DNA of 64,000 bases from DATBSL01 sp964561785 (GTDB lineage: Bacteria > Acidobacteriota > Vicinamibacteria > Fen-336). The stretch is taken from NCBI GenBank assembly GCA_964561785.1, contig CAZLRF010000021.1, positions 17,410 to 81,409 on the forward strand. Reading direction: 5' to 3'. The notes below the pieces were generated by a model, which worked only from the letters and a program-made list of their open reading frames with translations, had not been told where the DNA came from and did no database searches. Below, piece after piece: positions 1 to 7,285 of the stretch (the stretch's first letter is position 1; every line of letters begins with the position of its first letter). The position numbers and the translations under genes were made by a program.

Positions 1-602
1 CCGAGCCAGATCCAGGGCCGGGCCAACGCGCGGCGCCCGGGGCTCGCGAGGAGCCCGACCACGAGAGAGAGGCCCCAGACCGCCATCGAGTACTTGTTCT
101 GCAGGCCGAGCCCGGCGAGGAGCCCGAACCACAGCCAGAGGCGCTCGTTCCCCGTCTTCACGATGCGGACGAGCAGGAACGCGCACCCCGTCCAGAAGAG
201 CGGCTCGAAGGCGTTCATCGTGAAGAGGTAGTGCATGACGACGTAGACGAAGGCGAGGGCGGAGGCGAGGGCGGAGAGGCCCATCGCGAAGCGCCCGCCC
301 CCGAGCTCCCGGGCGAGGAGGCCGGTCAGGAGCACGAGCGCGGCCCCGGCCACCGCGGACACCGCCCGGATCGCGAGAAGGTCGGTCCCGAGCGTGCGGC
401 TCACGAGCCAGGCCACGAGGCCGACGAGCGGGGGGTGGTCCACGTAGCCCCAGTCGAGGTGCTCGCCGCAGGCGAGGAAGTAGAGCTCGTCGCCGAAGTA
501 CCCGTAGCGCGAGGCGGTGGCGAGGTGCAGCAGGAGCTTCGCCGCCGCGAGCGCGAGGAGGACGGCCGTCCCGCCGGTCAGCCAGGCCCTCGCTCTCGCC
601 AT
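1..602 (-). CDS. GT39-family membrane glycosyltransferase, N-terminal part
   Basis: The gene runs off the left edge of the window, leaving about 200 N-terminal residues. Translation from the ATG at 602 gives a hydrophobic first segment and then the signature of the PMT/ArnT-like dolichyl-phosphate-mannose family: GYFGDELYF near residues 34-42, followed by WGYVDHPPLVG. The acidic pair after GYFG is the usual catalytic-site Asp-Glu region of GT39 enzymes. Several further membrane helices follow. Enzymes of this family transfer sugars from polyprenyl-phosphate donors to lipid or protein acceptors on the outer face of the cytoplasmic membrane. Donor and acceptor cannot be read here. A TATAGT box lies six bases before the ATG, which points to a leaderless message. 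The gene diverges from the hydrogenase operon. Confidence 0.85.
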   Translation of the reverse strand, partial: MARARAWLTGGTAVLLALAAAKLLLHLATASRYGYFGDELYFLACGEHLDWGYVDHPPLVGLVAWLVSRTLGTDLLAIRAVSAVAGAALVLLTGLLARELGGGRFAMGLSALASALAFVYVVMHYLFTMNAFEPLFWTGCAFLLVRIVKTGNERLWLWFGLLAGLGLQNKYSMAVWGLSLVVGLLASPGRRALARPWIWL

Positions 603-608
603 CGCCGG

Positions 609-614
609 ACTATA
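609..614 (-). promoter_or_regulatory. -10 box TATAGT for the GT39 gene, leaderless
   Basis: On the minus strand TATAGT is followed by six bases and then the ATG at 602. With normal -10 to start-site spacing, transcription would begin at or next to the start codon. No Shine-Dalgarno sequence precedes this ATG. Confidence 0.45.
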
Positions 615-734
615 CGCCGAAGGGCGCGCCCTCGTTCACGCCGGGACGACCCTCTTCGGGACTTCCCGGGACGTGGGTGGGGGCACCACGGCCGGCGCTT
701 CCGGCACCTCGGCGACCTGATGTGGCGCGGGCGC

Positions 735-790
735 ATGTAGGCCATTACGCCCGATCCTGAGCCATCGGATCCTGAATCACTCCCCTACAT
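735..790. promoter_or_regulatory. Nested inverted repeats upstream of the hydrogenase operon
   Basis: The 300-base gap between the GT39 gene and hoxE (603-902) holds no gene. It contains an outer inverted repeat, ATGTAGG at 735-741 and CCTACAT at 784-790. Inside it is a small hairpin, CCGAT at 751-755 and ATCGG at 764-768. The octamer GATCCTGA is also directly repeated. This is less GC-rich than its surroundings and is the likely place for a regulator site or leader of the hox operon. No regulator can be named. Confidence 0.3.
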
Positions 791-902
791 ACGGACCTGT
801 CGCCGGGTGGTGCGTCGGACCTACGATCGCCCCGATCGCCGCTCGTGATCCGGGCCCCGACATCCCCCGGCCCGCCGACGCGGCGAGGCTCGGAGGGCTT
901 CG

Positions 903-1445
903 ATGACCACCAGCCTGGCGACGGCGGCGCCGCGCGTCGAGGACCAGGACCTCCTCGACCGCGTGATCGCGGAGCAGGGCTCGCGCCCCGGCTCGCTCCT
1001 CGGCATCCTCGAGAGGCTCCAGGAGCAGCACCGCCACAAGTACCTCCCCATCGAGACGCTCGAGTACGTGGCCGCGCGCACCGGGGTGCCGCAGGCGCGG
1101 GTCTACAGCGTCGCCACGTTCTACGCCCTGTTCAACCTCGAGCCGCAGGGCGCGAACACGGTGAGCATCTGCCGGGGCACGGCCTGCCACACGCGCGGCT
1201 CGCGGGTGCTCCTCGAGCGGCTGAAGCTCCAGCTCGGGATCTCCGGCTCGACCGAGGAGTCGGGCAGCGCCGACAAGCTCACCCTCACCACCCCCGACCG
1301 GCGGTTCACGATCCGCACCGTGGCCTGCTTCGGCCAGTGCGCGCTGGCCCCGGTCGTCGAGGTCAACCACGCGATCCGCGGCCACGTGAAGGAGCAGGCC
1401 CTCATGCGCGAGGTGGAGAAGCTGAAGAAGGAGAGCGTTCGATGA
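903..1445 (+). CDS. hoxE: NuoE-like [2Fe-2S] subunit of an NAD(P)-linked [NiFe] hydrogenase (HoxE-like)
   Basis: This 180-residue protein has the thioredoxin-like ferredoxin fold of complex I subunit NuoE. An N-terminal helical part ends in the VYSVATFYALF motif, and the four cluster ligands follow as C90/C95 and C142/C146 (spacings C-x4-C and C-x3-C). It should carry one [2Fe-2S] cluster and pass electrons within the cytoplasmic diaphorase module. The start is supported by GGAGGG six bases upstream. Its stop overlaps the next start (ATGA), so the two genes are translationally coupled. It is the first gene of the hox operon. The name rests on its neighbours, because NuoE, HoxE and HydC proteins are alike by sequence alone. 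Confidence 0.88.
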   Translation: MTTSLATAAPRVEDQDLLDRVIAEQGSRPGSLLGILERLQEQHRHKYLPIETLEYVAARTGVPQARVYSVATFYALFNLEPQGANTVSICRGTACHTRGSRVLLERLKLQLGISGSTEESGSADKLTLTTPDRRFTIRTVACFGQCALAPVVEVNHAIRGHVKEQALMREVEKLKKESVR

Positions 1446-4400
1446 CGCGCATCCAGGACATCGCCGCGTTCAACGCGGTCCGCGAGGCCGGCCTCGCGAA
1501 GCTGCTGCCGAGCCGCCCCCGCATCGGCGTGGGGATGGGCACCTGCGGCTCCGGCAACGGCGCCGAGGCGGTCCTCCACGCCTTCTCCTCCGAGATCGAC
1601 GCCCGCGGGCTCGCCGTCCAGCTCTCGCCGGTCGGCTGCTTCGGCTTCTGCGCCGAGGAGCCGCTCGTCAACGTCTGGGTGCCGGGCCGGCCGCTCCTGA
1701 TCCTGCGGCGCGTGCAACCGAACCACGTCGACGCGATCCTCGCCGGCCTCGGCCAGGGCAGGGTGCCCCCGCCCGAGCTGGTGATGTGCAAGGTCGAGGA
1801 GTGGGACCACCTCACCGGCCACGTGAAGTACGGCTACGGCTACCCCGAGCTGCCCCACTGGCACGAGATCCCCTTCTTCAAGGGGCAGGTCAAGATCGTG
1901 CTGCGCAACTGCGGCCTCATCAACCCCGACGACATCGAGGAGTACGTCGCGATCGGGGGCTACCAGGCGCTCTACAAGGTCCTCATCGACTCGAACCCCG
2001 CGGCGGTGATCGAGCAGATGAAGGCGGCCAAGCTGCGCGGCCGGGGCGGGGCCGGCTACCTGACCGGCAACAAGTGGGAGTTCCTGCGTGCCGCCCCGGG
2101 TCCGGAGAAGTACCTCGTCTGCAACGCGGACGAGGGCGATCCCGGCGCCTACATGAACCGCAACGAGATCGAGAGCGACCCCCACTCGCTGATCGAGGGG
2201 ATGGCCATCGCCGGGTACGTCACCGGCGCGTCGAAGGGCATCCTCTACGTCCGCGCCGAGTACCCGCTGGCCGTCCTGCGCCTCGAGCACGCGATCGACC
2301 AGGCCCGGGCCTACGGCGTCCTCGGCGACAACGTGCTCGGCCGGGGGTTCAGGTTCGACCTCGAGCTCGTGGAGGGCGCGGGCGCATTCGTGTGCGGCGA
2401 GGAGACGGCCCTCATCGCCTCGCTCGAGGGCCACGCCGGACGGCCCCGGCCGCGCCCGCCCTTCCCCGCCCAGAAGGGCCTCCTGGGCAAGCCGACCAAC
2501 ATCAACAACGTCGAGACCTGGTACAACGTGGCCCCCATCGTCTCCAAGGGCCCCGCCTGGTTCACCGAGACCGGCAGCCCCAAGAGCCCGGGCACGAAGG
2601 TCTTCTCGCTCGTGGGCAAGGTGCGTAGCACGGGTCTCGTCGAGATGCCCCTCGGCACGCCGATCGCGAGGTTCATCTACGACATCGGCGAGGGCGGGAC
2701 GAACGGCCGCGAGATCAAGGCCATCCAGACCGGCGGCCCCTCCGGCGGCTGCATCCCCGCCGACATGTTCGAGACCCCGGTCGACTACGAGAGCCTCGCC
2801 CAGCTCGGCTCGATCATGGGCTCGGGCGGCATGGTCGTGATGGACACGGACAACTGCATGGTGGACGTCGCCCGCTACTTCATCGAGTTCACCCACTCGG
2901 AGAGCTGCGGCAAGTGCGTCCCCTGCCGGGTGGGCCTCGACAAGGCCCTGCGGATGCTGAACCGGCTCACCGAGGGGACGGCGACCCTCGCCGACCTCGA
3001 CCAGCTCGACGAGCTGTGCCGCATGGTCCGCGACACGTCGCTGTGCGGCCTCGGCCAGAGCGCCCCCAACCCGGTGCTGACCACGCTGCGGCACTTCCGC
3101 AACGAGTTCGAGGACCACATCGTGGCCAAGCGCTGCCGCGCCGGGGTGTGCGAGGACCTCGCCCTCAGCCCGTGCGAGAACTCCTGCCCGCTGCACATGA
3201 ACATCCCGCGCTTCCTCCAGCTGTACAAGGAGGGCAAGCTCGAGGAAGCGTTCCTGTCGGTCGTCCTCGACAACCCGCTCCCCGCCTCGACCGGCCGCGT
3301 CTGCCAGCACCCGTGCGACGACCGCTGCCGGCGCGCCGCCCAGGACGAGGCGGTCAACATGCGCGACGTCCACCGGCTCATCGCCGACTCCGTCCTCCTG
3401 ACCGACAGGTTCGAGCCGATGGTCGAGAGGCTCCTCGCCCTCCGCAAGGAGCCGACGGGACGCGAGGTGGCGGTGGTCGGAGCGGGGCCGACCGGCCTCA
3501 CGTGCGCCTACTACCTCGCCCTCCTCGGCCACACCGTGACCGTCTACGACTCCCGGCCCGAGGCGGGCGGCATGCTCCGCTACGCGCTCCCCGAGTACCG
3601 GCTCCCCAAGGCCGTGCTCGGCAAGGAGCTCGAGCTCATCGAGCGGATGGGCGTGCGCTTCCAGCTCGGGACCCCGGTCGGCGAGTCGCCCTCGCTCAAC
3701 GACCTCGCCCACCAGTACGACGCCGTCTTCCTCGCGATCGGCACGTGGAAGGAGGCCTGGGTCTACCTGCCCGGGACCGAGCTCACCGGCGTCCTGCCCG
3801 CGCTGCCGTTCCTCGAGGGTGTCGCCCGCGACGAGAAGCTGCCGGTCGGCCGGCGGGTGGCGGTGGTCGGCGGCGGCAACGCCGCGATCGACTCCGCCCG
3901 GACCGCGCGCCGGATGGGGGCCGACGTCACGGTCATCTACCGCCGCGAGAGGAAGGACATGCCGGCGATCGCGGAGGAGACCGAGGCCGCGGAGCACGAG
4001 GGCGTCCACTTCCTCTTCCTCGCCGCCCCCCACCGCATCGTCGGCGACAAGCAGGGCGCGGTGAAGGCGATCGAGGTGGTGAAGACGAAGCTCGGCGAGT
4101 TCGACACCTCGGGCCGCCGCCGGCCCGTCCTCACCGACGAGGTCGTCCGCGTCGAGTGCGACACGGTGATCCTGGCGGTCGGCGAGAAGGTCGACCCCGA
4201 CTTCTGCAAGGCGTCCGGGCTCAAGGTGAAGGAGTCCGGAACGATCGAGATCGACCGCTACACGCTCGAGACGAGCCGCGAGCGCTTCTACGCGGGGGGC
4301 GACCTGGTGACGGGCGCCTCGAACGTGTCGAACGCCATGCGCTACGGCCGCCAGGCGGCGCGCAAGATCGACCGCCGGCTCATGGGAGTCAGGCGCGTCG

Positions 4401-4600
4401 ACTCGCTGTGGCCGGCGTTCGAGTACTCCATGGAGCCGCCCGAGAAGCCGTCGGAGTCGCGGCGCCACGTGCCGGCGGAGGTGCCGGCCCGGGAGAGAGT
4501 GGCCTCGTGCGTCGAGGTGTCCCTGGGCCTCACCCCCGTCGCGGCCCTCGAAGAGACGGCGCGCTGCCTGCGGTGCGACATCCGCGGCGAAGGACACTGA
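1442..4600 (+). CDS. hoxF: NuoF-like NAD(H)/FMN subunit fused to a GltD-like NAD(P)H oxidoreductase (HoxF-GltD fusion)
   Basis: This 1052-residue protein joins several modules. Residues about 25-110 are a thioredoxin-like [2Fe-2S] domain with C35, C66 and C70. Residues about 150-470 are the NuoF core, with RGRGGAGY (NADH/FMN loop) and NADEGDPGAY, followed by an SLBB region. The [4Fe-4S] motif ESCGKCVPCR is near 487-496 with its fourth Cys in SLCGLGQ. From about 565 to the end it is a GltD/NfnB-like flavoprotein with its own Cys-rich N-terminus, an FAD site VGAGPTG near 679, an NAD(P) site VGGGNAA near 810, and the closing CLRCD motif. A plain HoxF stops after the first half. The extra half suggests a second pyridine-nucleotide site and possibly electron bifurcation, which is inference. 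The four-base overlap with hoxE supports the start. Confidence 0.88.
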   Translation: MTRIQDIAAFNAVREAGLAKLLPSRPRIGVGMGTCGSGNGAEAVLHAFSSEIDARGLAVQLSPVGCFGFCAEEPLVNVWVPGRPLLILRRVQPNHVDAILAGLGQGRVPPPELVMCKVEEWDHLTGHVKYGYGYPELPHWHEIPFFKGQVKIVLRNCGLINPDDIEEYVAIGGYQALYKVLIDSNPAAVIEQMKAAKLRGRGGAGYLTGNKWEFLRAAPGPEKYLVCNADEGDPGAYMNRNEIESDPHSLIEGMAIAGYVTGASKGILYVRAEYPLAVLRLEHAIDQARAYGVLGDNVLGRGFRFDLELVEGAGAFVCGEETALIASLEGHAGRPRPRPPFPAQKGLLGKPTNINNVETWYNVAPIVSKGPAWFTETGSPKSPGTKVFSLVGKVRSTGLVEMPLGTPIARFIYDIGEGGTNGREIKAIQTGGPSGGCIPADMFETPVDYESLAQLGSIMGSGGMVVMDTDNCMVDVARYFIEFTHSESCGKCVPCRVGLDKALRMLNRLTEGTATLADLDQLDELCRMVRDTSLCGLGQSAPNPVLTTLRHFRNEFEDHIVAKRCRAGVCEDLALSPCENSCPLHMNIPRFLQLYKEGKLEEAFLSVVLDNPLPASTGRVCQHPCDDRCRRAAQDEAVNMRDVHRLIADSVLLTDRFEPMVERLLALRKEPTGREVAVVGAGPTGLTCAYYLALLGHTVTVYDSRPEAGGMLRYALPEYRLPKAVLGKELELIERMGVRFQLGTPVGESPSLNDLAHQYDAVFLAIGTWKEAWVYLPGTELTGVLPALPFLEGVARDEKLPVGRRVAVVGGGNAAIDSARTARRMGADVTVIYRRERKDMPAIAEETEAAEHEGVHFLFLAAPHRIVGDKQGAVKAIEVVKTKLGEFDTSGRRRPVLTDEVVRVECDTVILAVGEKVDPDFCKASGLKVKESGTIEIDRYTLETSRERFYAGGDLVTGASNVSNAMRYGRQAARKIDRRLMGVRRVDSLWPAFEYSMEPPEKPSESRRHVPAEVPARERVASCVEVSLGLTPVAALEETARCLRCDIRGEGH

Positions 4601-4610
4601 GGAGGCCGGC

Positions 4611-5318
4611 GTGACCCAGAAGCTGAAGGTCCGCATCGACGGCGAGTACGTGGCGGCCGCCCCCGGCCAGAGCGTCCTCCAGGTGGCGCGGGCGGCGGGC
4701 AAGTACATCCCCGCGCTGTGCTACATGGAGGGCCTGTCCGCGGTCGGCTCCTGCCGGCTGTGCATGGTGGAGGTCCAGGGGGTGTCGCGCCTCCTCCCCG
4801 CCTGCACGACCCCGGCCCAGGACGGCATGGCGGTCACCACCGCCTCGCCCCAGATCCAGGCCTACCGCAAGATCGCGCTCGAGCTCCTCTTCAGCGAGAG
4901 GAACCACGTCTGCGCGGTCTGCGTCTCGAGCGGGCACTGCGAGCTGCAGGCGCTCGCCCAGGAGCACGGGGTGACGCACGTGCGCTACCCCTACAACTAC
5001 CCGCGCCTCGCGGTCGACACCACGCACCCGCGCTACGTGCTCGACCACAACCGCTGCGTGCTGTGCTCCCGGTGCGTGCGGGCCTGCGCGGAGATCGAGG
5101 GCGCCCACGTCTGGGACGTCGCGGCCCGCGGCATCCAGTCGCGTCTCGTGAGCGAGCTGAACCGCCCGTGGGGCGAGTCGAGGACCTGCACGAGCTGCGG
5201 CAAGTGCGTCCAGGCCTGCCCGACCGGGGCGATGGCCGAGAAGGGCTTCTCGGTCGAGGAGATGACCAAGCACGGCCAGGTGGTCAGCCGCCTGACCGCG
5301 ATGCGGGGGGCACGCTGA
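4611..5318 (+). CDS. hoxU: HoxU-like iron-sulfur subunit (NuoG N-terminal type)
   Basis: This 235-residue protein matches the N-terminal electron-wire part of complex I NuoG. It opens with a plant-type [2Fe-2S] ferredoxin domain (LCYMEGLS, then GSCRLCMVEV and a later Cys). A His/Cys-ligated [4Fe-4S] segment follows (HVCAVC...GHCEL), then a two-cluster ferredoxin domain with CVLCSRCVRAC and CTSCGKCVQACP. It carries electrons between the HoxE/F diaphorase module and the hydrogenase small subunit. The length is normal for HoxU. The start is GTG ten bases after hoxF, with AGGAGG upstream. Its stop overlaps the ATG of hoxY. Confidence 0.92.
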   Translation: MTQKLKVRIDGEYVAAAPGQSVLQVARAAGKYIPALCYMEGLSAVGSCRLCMVEVQGVSRLLPACTTPAQDGMAVTTASPQIQAYRKIALELLFSERNHVCAVCVSSGHCELQALAQEHGVTHVRYPYNYPRLAVDTTHPRYVLDHNRCVLCSRCVRACAEIEGAHVWDVAARGIQSRLVSELNRPWGESRTCTSCGKCVQACPTGAMAEKGFSVEEMTKHGQVVSRLTAMRGAR

Positions 5319-5851
5319 TGGAGCGCAAGGTGCGGCTCGGGACGTGCTGGCTGGACGGCTGCTCCGGGTGCCACATGTCGCTGCTGGACGTCGACGAGGC
5401 GCTCGTCGCGGTCCTGCGCAAGGCGGACATCGTCTTCGGCCCCCTCGTGGACGCCCAGGAGTGGCCGGAGGGTGTCGACGTCGCGGTGATCGAGGGCGCG
5501 GTGAGCAGCCAGGACGACCTCAAGCTCGCCCAGCAGGCGCGCTCGCGGAGCAAGGTCGTGGTCGCCCTCGGGGACTGCGCGGTCACCAGCAACGTGCCCT
5601 CGATGCGCAACGGCATTCCCACCCGGCGGCTGCTCGAGCGGGTCTACGTCGAGGGGGCGACCGAGACCCCCGGCGTGCCCGCCGACGGCGTGCCGCCGCT
5701 GCTCAAGCAGGCGGTGCCGCTGCACGAGGTGGTCAAGGTGGACGTGCACGTGCCCGGCTGCCCGCCGAAGCCGAACGCGATCCTCGTCGCCCTCTCCGAG
5801 CTGATGGAGGGCCGCACGCCCGACCTCGGCTCCAAGCTGCGGTTCGGGTAG
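5318..5851 (+). CDS. hoxY: [NiFe] hydrogenase small subunit, group 3d type (HoxY)
   Basis: This 177-residue protein carries the proximal [4Fe-4S] cluster next to the NiFe site. Cluster ligands are seen as C15 and C18 (DGCSGCHMS), a Cys in the GDCAVT loop and a Cys in VPGCPPKP. It has no Tat signal and none of the extra clusters of membrane-bound uptake hydrogenases, as expected for the short cytoplasmic group 3d subunit. The ATG overlaps the hoxU stop by one base and hoxH follows after ten bases, so it is produced together with its partners. Confidence 0.92.
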   Translation: MERKVRLGTCWLDGCSGCHMSLLDVDEALVAVLRKADIVFGPLVDAQEWPEGVDVAVIEGAVSSQDDLKLAQQARSRSKVVVALGDCAVTSNVPSMRNGIPTRRLLERVYVEGATETPGVPADGVPPLLKQAVPLHEVVKVDVHVPGCPPKPNAILVALSELMEGRTPDLGSKLRFG

Positions 5852-5861
5852 GAGGCCACCG

Positions 5862-7283
5862 ATGAAGAAGATCTCGATCCACCCCGTGTCCCGCATCGAG
5901 GGCCACGCCAAGATCACGATCCGCCTCGACGACGAGGGGCAGGTGGCGGGCACCCAGTTCCACGTCACCCAGATCCGCGGGTTCGAGAAGTTCACCGAGG
6001 GGCGGCCCTACTACGAGATGCCGTCGATCACCGCCCGCATCTGCGGCATCTGCCCGGTGAGCCACCTGCTGGCGTCCGTGAAGGCCTGCGACCAGATCAT
6101 GGCCGTGCGGGTCCCCGACGCGGCGGCGAAGCTCCGGGAGCTCCTCCACTGCGCCCAGTTCGTGCAGTCGCACGCCCTCTCCTTCTTCCACCTCTCGGCG
6201 CCCGACCTCCTCCTCGGGATGGACTACGACCCCGCGAAGCGCAACGTGGCCGGCCTCCTCGAGGAGCACCCCGACGCGCTGCGGGACGGCATCGCGCTGC
6301 GCAAGTTCGGGCAGCAGGTGATCGAGCGGCTCGCGAAGGAGCGCGTCCACCCCTCGTGGACGGTGCCGGGCGGCGTCAACGCCCCCCTCGACCCCGCGGC
6401 CCACGAGAGGACCCTCGCCGAGCTGCCCGCGGCGCAGGCGATCGTCAAGCGCACGATCGACCTGTGGAAGCGGACGCTCGACCAGTTCCCGGACGAGACA
6501 GCCAGCTTCAGCAACTTCCCGACGATGTACCTGGGCCTCGTGGGCCCCGACGGCTCGCTGCGCCTGTACGACGGGAACCTCCGCTTCGTCTCCCCCGAGG
6601 GCGGGATGGTGGCCGACCAGGTCCGGCCGGAGGAGTACGCCGCGCACATCGGCGAGGCGGCGATGGCCGACTCGTACCTCAAGGCCCCGTACTACAGGCC
6701 CCACGGCTACCCCGACGGCATCTACCGCGTCGGCCCCCTCGCGCGGCTCAACGTCGCCGACCGCTGCGGCACCCCGGAGGCGGACCAGGAGCTCGAGGAG
6801 TACCGCCAGCGCCTCGGCCGCATCGTCCAGAGCGGCTTCCACTACCACTACGCGCGGCTCGTCGAGGCGACCTACGCCCTCGAGCGGATGAAGCAGCTCC
6901 TCGAGGACCCGGCCATCCTGTCGCCGAAGGTCCGCGCGCGGGCGGGCGTCAACAGCCCCGAGGGGGTCGGCATCATCGAGGCCCCCCGCGGCACCCTCAT
7001 CCACCACTACAAGGTGAACGACGACGGCGCGATGGTCTGGACGAACCTGATCGTGGCCACCGGCCACAACAACCTCGCGATCGGCAGGGGCGTCCTCCAG
7101 GTGGCCCGGAAGTTCGTGGACGGCCGCAAGCTGCAGGAGGGCGCCCTCAACCGCGTCTCCGCCCTCGTCCGGGCCTACGACCCCTGCCTCAGCTGCTCGA
7201 CCCACGCCCTCGGCATGGTGCCGGTCAAGCTGAGCCTGGTGGGCCCCGGCGGCGAGCTGCTCGACGAGAAGGCGACGGAGTAG
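5862..7283 (+). CDS. hoxH: [NiFe] hydrogenase large subunit, group 3d type (HoxH)
   Basis: This 473-residue catalytic subunit binds the NiFe(CN)2CO centre. The L1 motif is RICGICPVSH (C61, C64, H68) and the L2 motif is DPCLSCSTH (C442, C445, H448). About 25 residues follow L2, so the protein is made as a precursor that a HoxW/HyaD-like endopeptidase should trim. It should interconvert H2 with protons and electrons and exchange the electrons with NAD(P)(H) through HoxEFUY. No protease gene or hyp maturation gene lies in the window. The second nickel Cys is Cys, not selenocysteine. The last gene of the operon ends two bases before the stop of the convergent kinase gene. Confidence 0.93.
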   Translation: MKKISIHPVSRIEGHAKITIRLDDEGQVAGTQFHVTQIRGFEKFTEGRPYYEMPSITARICGICPVSHLLASVKACDQIMAVRVPDAAAKLRELLHCAQFVQSHALSFFHLSAPDLLLGMDYDPAKRNVAGLLEEHPDALRDGIALRKFGQQVIERLAKERVHPSWTVPGGVNAPLDPAAHERTLAELPAAQAIVKRTIDLWKRTLDQFPDETASFSNFPTMYLGLVGPDGSLRLYDGNLRFVSPEGGMVADQVRPEEYAAHIGEAAMADSYLKAPYYRPHGYPDGIYRVGPLARLNVADRCGTPEADQELEEYRQRLGRIVQSGFHYHYARLVEATYALERMKQLLEDPAILSPKVRARAGVNSPEGVGIIEAPRGTLIHHYKVNDDGAMVWTNLIVATGHNNLAIGRGVLQVARKFVDGRKLQEGALNRVSALVRAYDPCLSCSTHALGMVPVKLSLVGPGGELLDEKATE

Positions 7284-7285
7284 CC

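Noticed and set aside
1121..4708. Very long open frame on the minus strand opposite hoxF
   Set aside because: It mirrors the codon bias of the real gene, has Arg/Leu/Asp-rich composition and no known domain. The plus strand encodes clear iron-sulfur and flavin motifs.
7185..7215. Selenocysteine in the L2 motif of HoxH
   Set aside because: The motif reads CLSC with ordinary Cys codons; there is no in-frame TGA.
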